From assembly GCA_030536165.1 (NCBI GenBank), contig JAUNQM010000080.1:1-9125 (forward strand): a stretch of 9,125 nt of DNA. The letters are read 5' to 3'. The notes under the pieces are model-generated. The model worked only from the letters and a program-made list of their open reading frames with translations. It ran no database searches and had not been told where the DNA came from. Source of the DNA: Prevotellaceae bacterium. GTDB taxonomy: Bacteria; Bacteroidota; Bacteroidia; Bacteroidales; Bacteroidaceae. Made by a program: the position numbers and the translations under genes. How positions within the stretch are numbered: position 1 is the first letter of the stretch; each line of letters opens with the position of its first letter. Of the stretch, positions 1-6,858 are shown piece after piece.

Positions 1-2729
1 TCACGGAAGATAACATCGCCAGCTCCAAAGTAATTCTTGTCAACACCATTGTCTGCAAGTATGTATAGACCTGCATTGGCAGCATCTTCAGAAGTGGCAA
101 ATACGCCTTCGGCCTTGTAGCCATAGAAGAGGTTTGCTGCACTTCCAACCATTGTGCGAATAGTTGCGCCATAAACTTCAGAGTCAATATACTGACGGTC
201 TTCAGCAAGTGATGTTATTTCATTTTTATAATGTCCGATGCTTGCACCAACTTCCCAAGACCAATCCTTTGTGGCGATGGCTTTTGCAACGATGCTGGCA
301 TTGAATCCAGAATTCTTCAACTCGCCTGAATTAACCCAGTTCTCACTGATACCTGAAAGGAAGCCGATTGTCTGCATCGAGAGCAGGTCGCTTGTGTTGC
401 TTGTGAAATAATTCACTCCAAGATTGATACGGTTGTTGAAGAGATTGGCTTCCAAACCAGCATTAAAGCGACGAGTGGTTTCCCATTTAATATTGGTGTT
501 GCCGATATTGTTGAATGTGAGACCAGAAATAGCATTGAGGAACATCTGCGCACTGAAGTAGCTGCGGGCAGCGTAGTAGTCGATATCATCATTTCCGCTA
601 ACATCGTAACCAGTAGTAAGTCGCAGATAATTGATAGCACCAAGATGGAACCAAGGCTCATTAGAGATAACCCAAGATGCCTGAACCGAAGGGAAAATAC
701 CCCATACGGCACCAAAGAGTTTCATTCCACCATCAGCATCCTTTCCGAAACGCGATGAACCTGTGGCGGTAAGGTTGCCTTGCAAGTAATAGCGACCGAG
801 GTAGTTGTAGTTTGCCTGAAGATAAGCATCTACTGTGCGCCATGAATCATTAACGCCACTATCTTGTGCATTAAGCAATCCGGAACTCATGAACGGAGTC
901 TTGTCACTACCTGTATTGTAGCCTAATTGAGCATTGTTGGTGTATGTCTCGAAGTTCATTCGTAAGCCACCGAATGCTGAAATATCATGGGCGTTGTAAC
1001 GGTTAGACCACGAAAGACGTGTATCACTCTGTATTGACATCTGCTTCGATGCAAGTGAACGCACTTCGTTCTCACGATAAGCACTTACGCTGGCAACGTA
1101 ATACGTAGGCACACCATTTATAGGGATATAATACTTCTCATTTGTATTGACAAGGCTATAACTGAAATGCTCCAATAAAGATAGGTGTGGGTTGAACTGA
1201 TATTTCGGAGTTACTGCAATGTTGAGAATGGAGTTCTCGAAATGATTCTTTATCTTGGCATCACCATACACATTAAGTGCAAGTGGATTACCTATCTTGT
1301 AGTTATAATTGGAATAGTTTGCCAAAGCCTCGTCGAGATAAGTCTCGTCAGTAATGTCGATATAGTCGTCGCTGAGTACGCCTTGACCATAAGAATAAGG
1401 ACTTATGAATGGTGCTTTCACATACGCCATAAATGAAGGTGAAGTCGGTGTACCCTCGTCATACTGACTAGGCGCGCCATCGTCGCGAATATTTCTTGTG
1501 GTATTGCCGAACGAAGCATCAAAGCGAACGCTGAGCTTTGACAGCAGATTGATGTCGGTGTTGAAACGGATGTTAAGGCGATCCATGTCGTTATACTTCA
1601 AATTGCTTTGAGCATTTGTGTAGCCTACAGTGAGATTGTAGCTTGCCACATTATCACCACCTTCAACGTTTATACCGTAATTCTGCGTCAGGGCTGAACG
1701 ATAAATAAGGTCTTTCCAATCAACGTTGTTATGATACTGCTTATAGTAATAATAATTTGGATCGGCATTAAGGAACTTGAAGTTCGTTATCTTTGTTCCT
1801 GTGCCTTTCAACATTTCAGACGCATAGCCACGATACTGCTCACCGTCCATCATAGAGATGTACTTCGGTTCAAACATCACACCAGCAGATGCTGTTGCGG
1901 TGATGCGGGTTGCGAGCGACTTGCTACGCTTGGTCTCGATGACGAGAACACCATTAGCACCACGTGCACCATAGAGGGCAGTAGCATTGCGAACAAGAGT
2001 GACTTTTTCTATGTCTGCTGGATTGATTGTGCTGAGAATGTCGTTGAAGAACCCATCGTGCAACATAGTGCGACCGTATTCCTGGTCAATAATTACACCA
2101 TCAACAACTACTAATGGTTGTGCATTGATGTTAAGTGAGTTCAAACCTTGAACAAACATCACGTTTCCGACACCTGGAGTGCCATTGCGGCTGACTGTAT
2201 AGGCGTATGCACCAAGATGATCCTGAACGTCTTCCTTAATGTTTATTGCGTCGGAATACTGGAACTTGCTTGCCTCATGATTGTCTTGAACATTCACATC
2301 CTCGCTGTATTCTGCCGAGAATGTGGCAGGGAACAAAGATGCCTTTTTTTGTTCTGAGTCCTTGCTCAAAGCAAGTACAACAGAATTGTATTCAGGACAG
2401 TTGACGTAGAGAGAAGGAGTGAACGTCGGGACATTTAATTTGTAAGCACCTTTCTCATCGGTCAAGGCACTATAACCTGCAACGCCATAAGCCGAAACCA
2501 AAGCACCATTGATAGGAATGCCAGTCGTGGCATCAACCACAATGCCGCAGACTTCTCTGGTCTTATAATTCTCATGGGTAGGAGCTATCTTGCGAACAGA
2601 CACAACTTCATCTTCATCCTCAAAATCGTCTTGTGCGTAGCAATTTGCACTACCAACACACAATAACAAAACGCCCAAAATAATGTGCGGTAATAGACGA
2701 TTATTATTTTTCATATATGTCTTTTTCAT
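1..2729 (-). CDS. SusC-like TonB-dependent outer-membrane transporter, 5' part (divergent subgroup)
   Basis: This frame reads open for 909 codons from ATG at 2729 to the window edge, so the C-terminus is missing. Residues 1-32 form a signal peptide with a hydrophobic core around 16-28 and likely cleavage after CYA, before QDD. Residues about 59-125 resemble a carboxypeptidase-D regulatory-like domain (REVCGIVVDATTGIPINGA). A plug follows at about 160-268, with PLVVVDGVII and the typical SusC segment ALYGARGANGVLVIETK near 251-267, then beta-barrel sequence. The last residues, GAGDVIFR, fit the start of the family's conserved GD(I/V)xF-x-D-x-NGDG segment, implying roughly 100-200 missing residues. 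The family imports glycans or peptides using TonB energy, normally with a SusD lid. An in-frame ATG at 2744 and another at 2714 are alternative starts; 2729 was preferred because its spacing from the repeated leader matches that of the gene starting at 6500. The TonB-box-like position is odd (see findings). Confidence 0.93.
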   Translation of the reverse strand, partial: MKKTYMKNNNRLLPHIILGVLLLCVGSANCYAQDDFEDEDEVVSVRKIAPTHENYKTREVCGIVVDATTGIPINGALVSAYGVAGYSALTDEKGAYKLNVPTFTPSLYVNCPEYNSVVLALSKDSEQKKASLFPATFSAEYSEDVNVQDNHEASKFQYSDAINIKEDVQDHLGAYAYTVSRNGTPGVGNVMFVQGLNSLNINAQPLVVVDGVIIDQEYGRTMLHDGFFNDILSTINPADIEKVTLVRNATALYGARGANGVLVIETKRSKSLATRITATASAGVMFEPKYISMMDGEQYRGYASEMLKGTGTKITNFKFLNADPNYYYYKQYHNNVDWKDLIYRSALTQNYGINVEGGDNVASYNLTVGYTNAQSNLKYNDMDRLNIRFNTDINLLSKLSVRFDASFGNTTRNIRDDGAPSQYDEGTPTSPSFMAYVKAPFISPYSYGQGVLSDDYIDITDETYLDEALANYSNYNYKIGNPLALNVYGDAKIKNHFENSILNIAVTPKYQFNPHLSLLEHFSYSLVNTNEKYYIPINGVPTYYVASVSAYRENEVRSLASKQMSIQSDTRLSWSNRYNAHDISAFGGLRMNFETYTNNAQLGYNTGSDKTPFMSSGLLNAQDSGVNDSWRTVDAYLQANYNYLGRYYLQGNLTATGSSRFGKDADGGMKLFGAVWGIFPSVQASWVISNEPWFHLGAINYLRLTTGYDVSGNDDIDYYAARSYFSAQMFLNAISGLTFNNIGNTNIKWETTRRFNAGLEANLFNNRINLGVNYFTSNTSDLLSMQTIGFLSGISENWVNSGELKNSGFNASIVAKAIATKDWSWEVGASIGHYKNEITSLAEDRQYIDSEVYGATIRTMVGSAANLFYGYKAEGVFATSEDAANAGLYILADNGVDKNYFGAGDVIFR

Positions 2730-2763
2730 ATCTTCAGTTGTCATTTATCAGTTTGACGAAGTC
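2730..2763 (-). promoter_or_regulatory. Leader element copy 2, before the second SusC-like gene
   Basis: On the minus strand the order is GACTTCGTCAA, AACTGA, eight bases, AACTGA, four bases, then ATG at 2729. It matches the element before the FAS1 gene at 6500 in order and in the 14-base box spacing. The upstream part lies inside the end of the second FAS1 gene: it encodes the last residues (TSSN) and the first AACTGA supplies the TGA stop. Confidence 0.6.
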
Positions 2764-4409
2764 TTTCTATGAGGTTTGAATACAATGCAGTCGAGACGCA
2801 ATGTCTTTGTGTAAGTACCATTTTTCTCCTGAGAGTTACTAACACGACTTTCAATCAGCATTTTTACCTGTGGCTTGCTCAAACCAACAGACGCTGTTGG
2901 GAAACTGTAAGTTCCGATAAACACTGAATCAACCTTCGTTGGGTCAGTAGTGAAGTTTGAGGTTGTCTTGTAGTTCTCTTGCTTTCCCTGCTGATTGTTG
3001 TAGTAAAGTGTAGCGCGGAACATCGTAGGAACTCGCTGAGTCACGGATACAAGTGTGTCGCCAGCTACAGCAGGCACGGCGACAACATATACATCGTAAT
3101 CTACATTCGACATAACGTCGGCAATATTAAACACGGCTTTAGGTGCAGAACTTCCGCTTGGCTGCACTTGTGAATATCCATGTCCTGACACATTATTATA
3201 ATAAGGATTGTCTGTCGCAACGCTAACGTATGTAAGTTCGCGTGTTGACTTCGAATCAACAGAATCGAGTGTTGCCTTATCCTCGCCTTCCATTACTATC
3301 TCGCGCATGAATGTATTATATTTATCGTAGTGCCAGATAGAATCCTTGAGCACCATGCCATTGCTGCAGACTATCTGCTGCGCACCATCGAATACACCTC
3401 CTGCATCGAAAGGCTTGTCATACTGGCAATACTTTTTATCGTAAGAGCCCCATGTGCGATAGCGCATTTCGTACGGCACGGCGTTAGTTGATAATACCGA
3501 GTCACGTATTGACTTATCTGGATTGTTTGTGCGACTGAAAACAGTTCCCATCATTGCAGCAATTCTTGGCAGAGTATAGACAAGAGAGTCGCGATAGGCA
3601 ATTGTATTATCAAAATTGTAATAAGATGTATATTCATTAACAAGGCGATCCCAAACCTTGTTTGTTGGTACTGACATCCAATATGTACTATCTTCGTTAT
3701 CAATCTTGCCAAACATTTCAAGTAGTTCGTTTTCCAATACTGTTACCGAATCAAGATACACCGTCTTACCATCAACAATCTCTCCGGCAACACTCTGTGC
3801 TGGGTCGAATCTCTCAAAATTGAATGAATATACGAAATCTGCTATATTTGAAAAGTCTGTATCGCGTACAAGGTATTCGAATACGTTTGGCGTATAGTCA
3901 ACTACTTCGGAGATGACATACATTATGCCATTTGAACATGAAATGCTGTATGCTATTGGAGCATCTGCAAACGTGTTGCAATTCAATCCGATTGCCTTAC
4001 CATTCATCATGTTTATAGAGTCCTGGGTAAGTGAAGACACAGAATGGTTATAGAGTGCAATGTGATTCTTGATGAACTCTTTTATTACCGAATTCTCCTT
4101 CTCTGGCACGCCGTTATTCTTTTGTATTCCATACGATTCTATCAGTCCTTCTGCCTGTTCTTTATTCAAACTGGCATTTACTGGGGCAAAGACTGTGAAC
4201 ACCTGCGAACTTTCAAGTGTTTGTTTCATCCCACACGCTTCAAGCACAGAAACGAAATTCGACAAATCCCTGTTCGCTGTGAGTGATTGCCATAACGACC
4301 CATCACCCAGCGTCTTCACCTCATAGTGGTCATCCCATTTATCAGTACATGAGATGAATAGGAGTGAAGTGACTGCAAACAGACTTAAAATGTTTATTAT
4401 TTTCTTCAT
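2748..4409 (-). CDS. FAS1 (fasciclin)-domain lipoprotein, second of a pair
   Basis: The 553-residue product starts MKKIINILSLF and has a lipoprotein signal ending in FIS-C at Cys21, followed by TDKWDD. The acidic residues after the Cys suggest export to the cell surface, as in Bacteroidota lipoprotein export signals. Residues about 38-180 look like one FAS1 domain: DLSNFVSVLEACGM, then VFTVFAPVNASL at 70-81, a helix ending FIKNHIALY, and NGIMYVISEVVD at 160-171. A more divergent second FAS1-like unit spans about 183-370, with YWMSVPTNKVWDRL (243-256) in place of the usual FAPTNEA motif and NGMVLKDSIWHYD near its end. Residues about 425-546 are beta-rich and end in LRLDCIVFKP. FAS1 domains generally mediate adhesion or ligand binding, but the ligand here is unknown. 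It lies 42 bases after the first FAS1 gene and 18 bases before the SusC-like gene, so one transcript is likely. Its last codons overlap a repeated leader element. Confidence 0.9.
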   Translation of the reverse strand: MKKIINILSLFAVTSLLFISCTDKWDDHYEVKTLGDGSLWQSLTANRDLSNFVSVLEACGMKQTLESSQVFTVFAPVNASLNKEQAEGLIESYGIQKNNGVPEKENSVIKEFIKNHIALYNHSVSSLTQDSINMMNGKAIGLNCNTFADAPIAYSISCSNGIMYVISEVVDYTPNVFEYLVRDTDFSNIADFVYSFNFERFDPAQSVAGEIVDGKTVYLDSVTVLENELLEMFGKIDNEDSTYWMSVPTNKVWDRLVNEYTSYYNFDNTIAYRDSLVYTLPRIAAMMGTVFSRTNNPDKSIRDSVLSTNAVPYEMRYRTWGSYDKKYCQYDKPFDAGGVFDGAQQIVCSNGMVLKDSIWHYDKYNTFMREIVMEGEDKATLDSVDSKSTRELTYVSVATDNPYYNNVSGHGYSQVQPSGSSAPKAVFNIADVMSNVDYDVYVVAVPAVAGDTLVSVTQRVPTMFRATLYYNNQQGKQENYKTTSNFTTDPTKVDSVFIGTYSFPTASVGLSKPQVKMLIESRVSNSQEKNGTYTKTLRLDCIVFKPHRKTSSN

Positions 4410-4421
4410 AATAGTGGATTT

Positions 4422-4434
4422 TCAATTATCAATT
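4422..4434 (-). repeat. Short direct repeat in the spacer between the two FAS1 genes
   Basis: The minus strand reads AATTGATAATTGA here, two copies of AATTGA seven bases apart, within the 42-base spacer upstream of the ATG at 4409. It resembles the AACTGA boxes of the other leaders in position and sequence but is more tightly packed. Confidence 0.4.
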
Positions 4435-4451
4435 CCCAATTTAGCAAAGCC

Positions 4452-6500
4452 TTATAAATCGTCTTCTTGTTTTCCTTCGTCTGTAACTCCATAGACGCTT
4501 TTCGGAACTATCTCAAGATAGTCGAGCATTGCCTCGTTGTCGTTTCCTTGTTTTGATGAAACGGCACGCAATCTCAGATAATGGTCTTCACCTGGTGCAA
4601 TGTGAACCGTACAGAGGACTATTCTGATTGTCGCATATTCGTTTGAGAAAGGATACTTTGTTGAACCGTTTGTATGGAATGCTCCGTTTGCTCCACGGTA
4701 GTATCCTTTGTTTTTCAATGTCTTTCTGTCTTCCTGCTTCTCCTCATCGGTCATTGATGTGTAATCTCCATTCTTGGTATAGTCGTCACCGAGCAAAGAA
4801 GCATTTCTCAAGTCTTTATTCATATCCAAAGGAATTCCCTGCGGAACATCATCGAAATATATCTGTGCCACTCCACGCAGTCCTTCCATCGCAGCATATC
4901 CAAGACGTATCTGGAAGTCGCTTTCGAATGGTACAGGCGGTATGCGGAATGTAACGTCGTAGTTGCCCTGACAGTCAAATTCGTCACCATTGTATGACCA
5001 ATAGTTCTGGTGAGGGCGGCGGTAGATGAAGTATCCGTTGCCACCAACTTTCACGCCATCGAGGTATCCGTCAGGGAAATAATAGTTGCGACCATATTTG
5101 AATGTGTGGTCGTAAGACGTTGCATAGTTGTCGTCATCGTGTGTCCTGTCGCCGTTCATGCGTATGTTGTTCGTCATCAGTTCTGGGAACAATGCCGAGA
5201 AGTCGATACGTATTCGGCAGTTGAATACCTTGTCGCGAACTTCATTAGTGAATGCAAGCACATCGTCAACATAGAAATAAAGTCCGTTGAGTGCTTGCCT
5301 ATCGTATTGTGGATGAACATTCTGCTGTATGTGGCAGCCTTCAATCTGGTATTGCGCATCGTAACGGCGATTTATGTAACGCTCGTTCAACGTGCCAGCA
5401 CCTACCATACTTCGAACTGTCAGATGCTCAACCTTCATCATTGTGTAAGGCAATAATGTCTCAAACCATTCGGTAGGATTCATCTTGTCGGTGTATATTC
5501 CGAAATCGTCGCGTACCGTCAAGAAGTTCCATCCCTGCACGTTTCTGTTTAGCACATGGTAAGCCATGAAACGATAGAGAGGGTTCTTCGGAGAGTTAAG
5601 ATTCTCAAAACTATGTTCTGGTGTATTTACATCCTCATTATAGATTGGGTCGTAAATCTGGCAAGCGAGATTGTACAAGTCGCGCAAATCCTTTACATTA
5701 TACTTTTCCTGCAAGACACTGTCCGTCACAACAAATGCAGTGAAACCATAGAGTTTTTGGTCAGGAGGTGTTGCTGCTTCATGGTTAGAAGCACCTGAAA
5801 TATAATCATGGAAATAGTTTGACGATGTAGCATCTGGCTCAGGATATGACTCGTCTTTATATTTATTCATCGCCTCTGACAAGCCTGTTGACTTCAATGC
5901 AGCTGAATAGATTGAAATCTTTTCGTTGTTACTTATCAGGTCTGGCAGCAGGCGGTTAGAGCTTTCCAGCACCTCATTGATTGGCTGCATGATACCGTTT
6001 TCAACAGAGTCGTCTTGCAGTTCAAAGCTTATCTCAGCCTCGCCATTTACGATGACTACGGCATTATTGTTCTCATCTACGCCATGCGAGATTTCCAATG
6101 GGCGACGGTTCATGTTCTGCGATGCAAGCACTCCGTCTTTCATTTCGAATGTTGAATACATCACATTCACAAGGTGCGTACGCGCAAGTGTGTCGCAATC
6201 TGCTGTTGTCATATCGCTTACAGAGCCTATGCCTTTCTTCTTGAGGTATTTCTCCATAGCCTCATTGTTAGGGCAGAAGCATGTGTAATGGCCGTATGCC
6301 GACAACTGGTCAATGAGTCCTGCACGTGTAACTGCTTCGGTAAACATGCTGTACTCTTGACGATTCTGAAGGTACTGGCTCATCATCTCGCCATTGAAGA
6401 CATAATAGTTTTCTGCATCTGGGTCGTCAGAACATGAGTATAGACCTATGCTGCAACAACCGACCAGCAAACAATAGATAATCAGTTTCTTAATGTTCAT
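4452..6500 (-). CDS. FAS1 (fasciclin)-domain lipoprotein, first of a pair, with long C-terminal beta-rich domain
   Basis: The product is 682 residues. A lipoprotein signal ends in LYS-C at Cys23, followed by SDDPD, a strongly acidic stretch typical of surface-exposed Bacteroidota lipoproteins. The first FAS1 domain covers about 38-188: EYSMFTEAVTRAGLIDQL, then YTCFCPNNEAMEKYL (72-86), TLARTHLVNVMY, and the closing ENGIMQPINEVLE. A second, expanded FAS1 unit covers about 195-420, with YGFTAFVVTDSVL (251-263), YRFMAYHVLNRNVQ and the closing LNGLYFYVDDVLAFT. Residues about 421-668 are predicted to be a beta-sandwich-like region, with the aromatic cluster GYFIYRRPHQNYWSY (489-503), GVAQIYFDDVPQGIPLDM (543-560) and LDYLEIVPK. 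It resembles carbohydrate-binding-type folds, but that is inference. The C-terminus is acidic (KQEDDL). The gene follows the 358-base gap and may head its own transcript. The ligand is unknown. Confidence 0.92.
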   Translation of the reverse strand: MNIKKLIIYCLLVGCCSIGLYSCSDDPDAENYYVFNGEMMSQYLQNRQEYSMFTEAVTRAGLIDQLSAYGHYTCFCPNNEAMEKYLKKKGIGSVSDMTTADCDTLARTHLVNVMYSTFEMKDGVLASQNMNRRPLEISHGVDENNNAVVIVNGEAEISFELQDDSVENGIMQPINEVLESSNRLLPDLISNNEKISIYSAALKSTGLSEAMNKYKDESYPEPDATSSNYFHDYISGASNHEAATPPDQKLYGFTAFVVTDSVLQEKYNVKDLRDLYNLACQIYDPIYNEDVNTPEHSFENLNSPKNPLYRFMAYHVLNRNVQGWNFLTVRDDFGIYTDKMNPTEWFETLLPYTMMKVEHLTVRSMVGAGTLNERYINRRYDAQYQIEGCHIQQNVHPQYDRQALNGLYFYVDDVLAFTNEVRDKVFNCRIRIDFSALFPELMTNNIRMNGDRTHDDDNYATSYDHTFKYGRNYYFPDGYLDGVKVGGNGYFIYRRPHQNYWSYNGDEFDCQGNYDVTFRIPPVPFESDFQIRLGYAAMEGLRGVAQIYFDDVPQGIPLDMNKDLRNASLLGDDYTKNGDYTSMTDEEKQEDRKTLKNKGYYRGANGAFHTNGSTKYPFSNEYATIRIVLCTVHIAPGEDHYLRLRAVSSKQGNDNEAMLDYLEIVPKSVYGVTDEGKQEDDL

Positions 6501-6542
6501 ATATTTCAGTTTTCTATTTTCAGTTCTAAGCTTGTCGAAGTC
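6501..6542 (-). promoter_or_regulatory. Leader element copy 1, before the first FAS1 gene
   Basis: On the minus strand the order is GACTTCGACAA, a short gap, AACTGA, eight bases, AACTGA, five bases, then the ATG at 6500. The two AACTGA boxes are 14 bases apart. The same arrangement recurs before the SusC-like gene at 2729. There is no Shine-Dalgarno sequence, and the A-rich boxes occupy the ribosome-binding position, as is common in Bacteroidota. Confidence 0.6.
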
Positions 6543-6573
6543 CTCTTTTTGTGTTGTGGCTTTTTATAGCCTT

Positions 6574-6681
6574 TCACACCTTAGGTGTTCAGCGCGTCAC
6601 ACCTTAGGTGTTTGGTATGGTCACACCTTAGGTGAGACTTTTTTCACACGTTAGGTATGTTAAGCTTAACACCTTAGGTGT
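6574..6681. repeat. Five-unit array of palindromic 15-mers, 23-24 bp period
   Basis: Units start at 6574, 6597, 6621, 6644 and 6667. The core CACCTTAGGTG (two 5-bp arms around one central base) is exact in units 1, 2, 3 and 5. Unit 4 reads CACGTTAGGTA, with two changes. The 15-base units are conserved, while the 8-9 base spacers between them (tcagcgcg, ttggtatgg, gacttttt, gttaagct) are unrelated. Conserved units with free spacers at a fixed step look like repeated binding sites for a dimeric protein or like repeated hairpins in a leader RNA. The role is not known. Confidence 0.9.
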
Positions 6682-6682
6682 G
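6645..6682. repeat. Long imperfect inverted repeat joining palindrome units 4 and 5
   Basis: The 12-bp perfect palindrome GTTAAGCTTAAC at 6659-6670 sits exactly between units 4 and 5. Pairing extends outwards through the two units to CACAC (6645-6649) and GTGTG (6678-6682), with two mismatches and a two-base bulge. In RNA this would be a strong hairpin that competes with the small hairpins of the separate units. It also explains why unit 4, although degenerate, may still matter. Confidence 0.6.
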
Positions 6683-6747
6683 GAGGGCAAATATTAACGA
6701 CGTCTCTGTCATTGCTTCTTTATGCATTTACTAATAATCTCAAAAAC

Positions 6748-6797
6748 CATCGAGTTAGTGTATATTGTACTTACTACTGTTAAAGGCGCTCTCGATG
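6748..6797. repeat. 7-bp inverted repeat CATCGAG/CTCGATG
   Basis: CATCGAG at 6748-6754 and CTCGATG at 6791-6797 are exact inverted copies separated by 36 bases. Between them, AGTGTATATTGTACTTACT is itself partly self-complementary. It could fold in the leader RNA upstream of the palindrome array. A 7-bp match over this distance may be chance. Confidence 0.35.
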
Positions 6798-6814
6798 CCT
6801 CTTCCATTTTGCCG

Positions 6815-6857
6815 AGCCCTTTTTTATCCCAGTTGGGTGTGGGGGTAGGGTAGGGCT
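6815..6857 (-). terminator. Weak stem-loop after the SusD-like gene, possible partial terminator
   Basis: AGCCCT (6815-6820 on the plus strand) can pair with AGGGCT (6852-6857), and a smaller CCCA/TGGG pair (6828-6837) lies within the loop. On the transcribed strand the stem is not followed by a U-run, so this is not a standard intrinsic terminator. It may only protect the 3' end of the upstream RNA or attenuate read-through together with the G-rich template motif. Confidence 0.25.
6835..6855 (+). other. Potential G-quadruplex motif on the template strand
   Basis: The plus strand carries four G-runs with short loops: GGG, TGT, GGGGG, TA, GGG, TA, GGG. This fits the usual G3+N1-7 quadruplex pattern. 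It begins three bases after the TAA of the SusD-like gene in the direction of transcription and lies on the strand read by RNA polymerase. It stands out in an otherwise AT-rich spacer. A role in slowing or partly ending transcription is inference. Confidence 0.6.
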
Positions 6858-6858
6858 A

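Larger units (their letters stand above)
6501..6858 (-). other. Non-coding gap between the SusD-like gene and the first FAS1 gene
   Basis: This 358-base stretch has no convincing gene on either strand. Read in the direction of transcription it contains: a CCC-rich run opposite a G-quadruplex motif, a pair of arms 36 bases apart (6748-6754 and 6791-6797), an AT-rich stretch around 6688-6745, five palindromic units (6574-6681), a small GGCT/AGCC hairpin at 6558-6571, and the repeated leader next to the FAS1 start at 6500. Other junctions on this strand are 18 to 42 bases, so this gap is probably regulatory. I could not find a clean Bacteroidota promoter (TTTG at -33, TAnnTTTG at -7). Confidence 0.7.

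Noticed and set aside
413..715. 100-codon minus-strand open frame
   Set aside because: It is in a different frame inside the SusC-like gene, whose barrel sequence reads through this region without interruption.
2344..2350. Run of seven T (A7 on the coding strand) as a frameshift site in the second SusC-like gene
   Set aside because: The frame continues normally on both sides, with domain-like sequence before and the plug after, so there is no sign of a frameshift.
5010..5456. 148-codon plus-strand open frame
   Set aside because: It lies wholly opposite the first FAS1 gene, has low-complexity Val/Cys-rich content and no family resemblance. The other plus-strand frames opposite the genes were dismissed for the same reason.
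6574..6681. CRISPR array
   Set aside because: Units are only 15 bases and spacers only 8-9 bases, far below CRISPR sizes, units are fully palindromic, and no cas gene is present.
6688..6697. Promoter-like TTAATATTTG on the minus strand upstream of the array
   Set aside because: It is one base off the TAnnTTTG consensus and I find no TTTG at the right distance upstream, so I do not call it a promoter.
6674..6727. Possible 17-residue leader peptide on the minus strand, ending inside palindrome unit 5
   Set aside because: It is very short, has no clear start context, no run of regulatory codons, and its stop is simply the TAA present in every palindrome unit.
6811..6826. Intrinsic terminator on the plus strand (GAGCCC followed by a T-run)
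   Set aside because: The upstream arm matches poorly, and no plus-strand gene exists that it could terminate.
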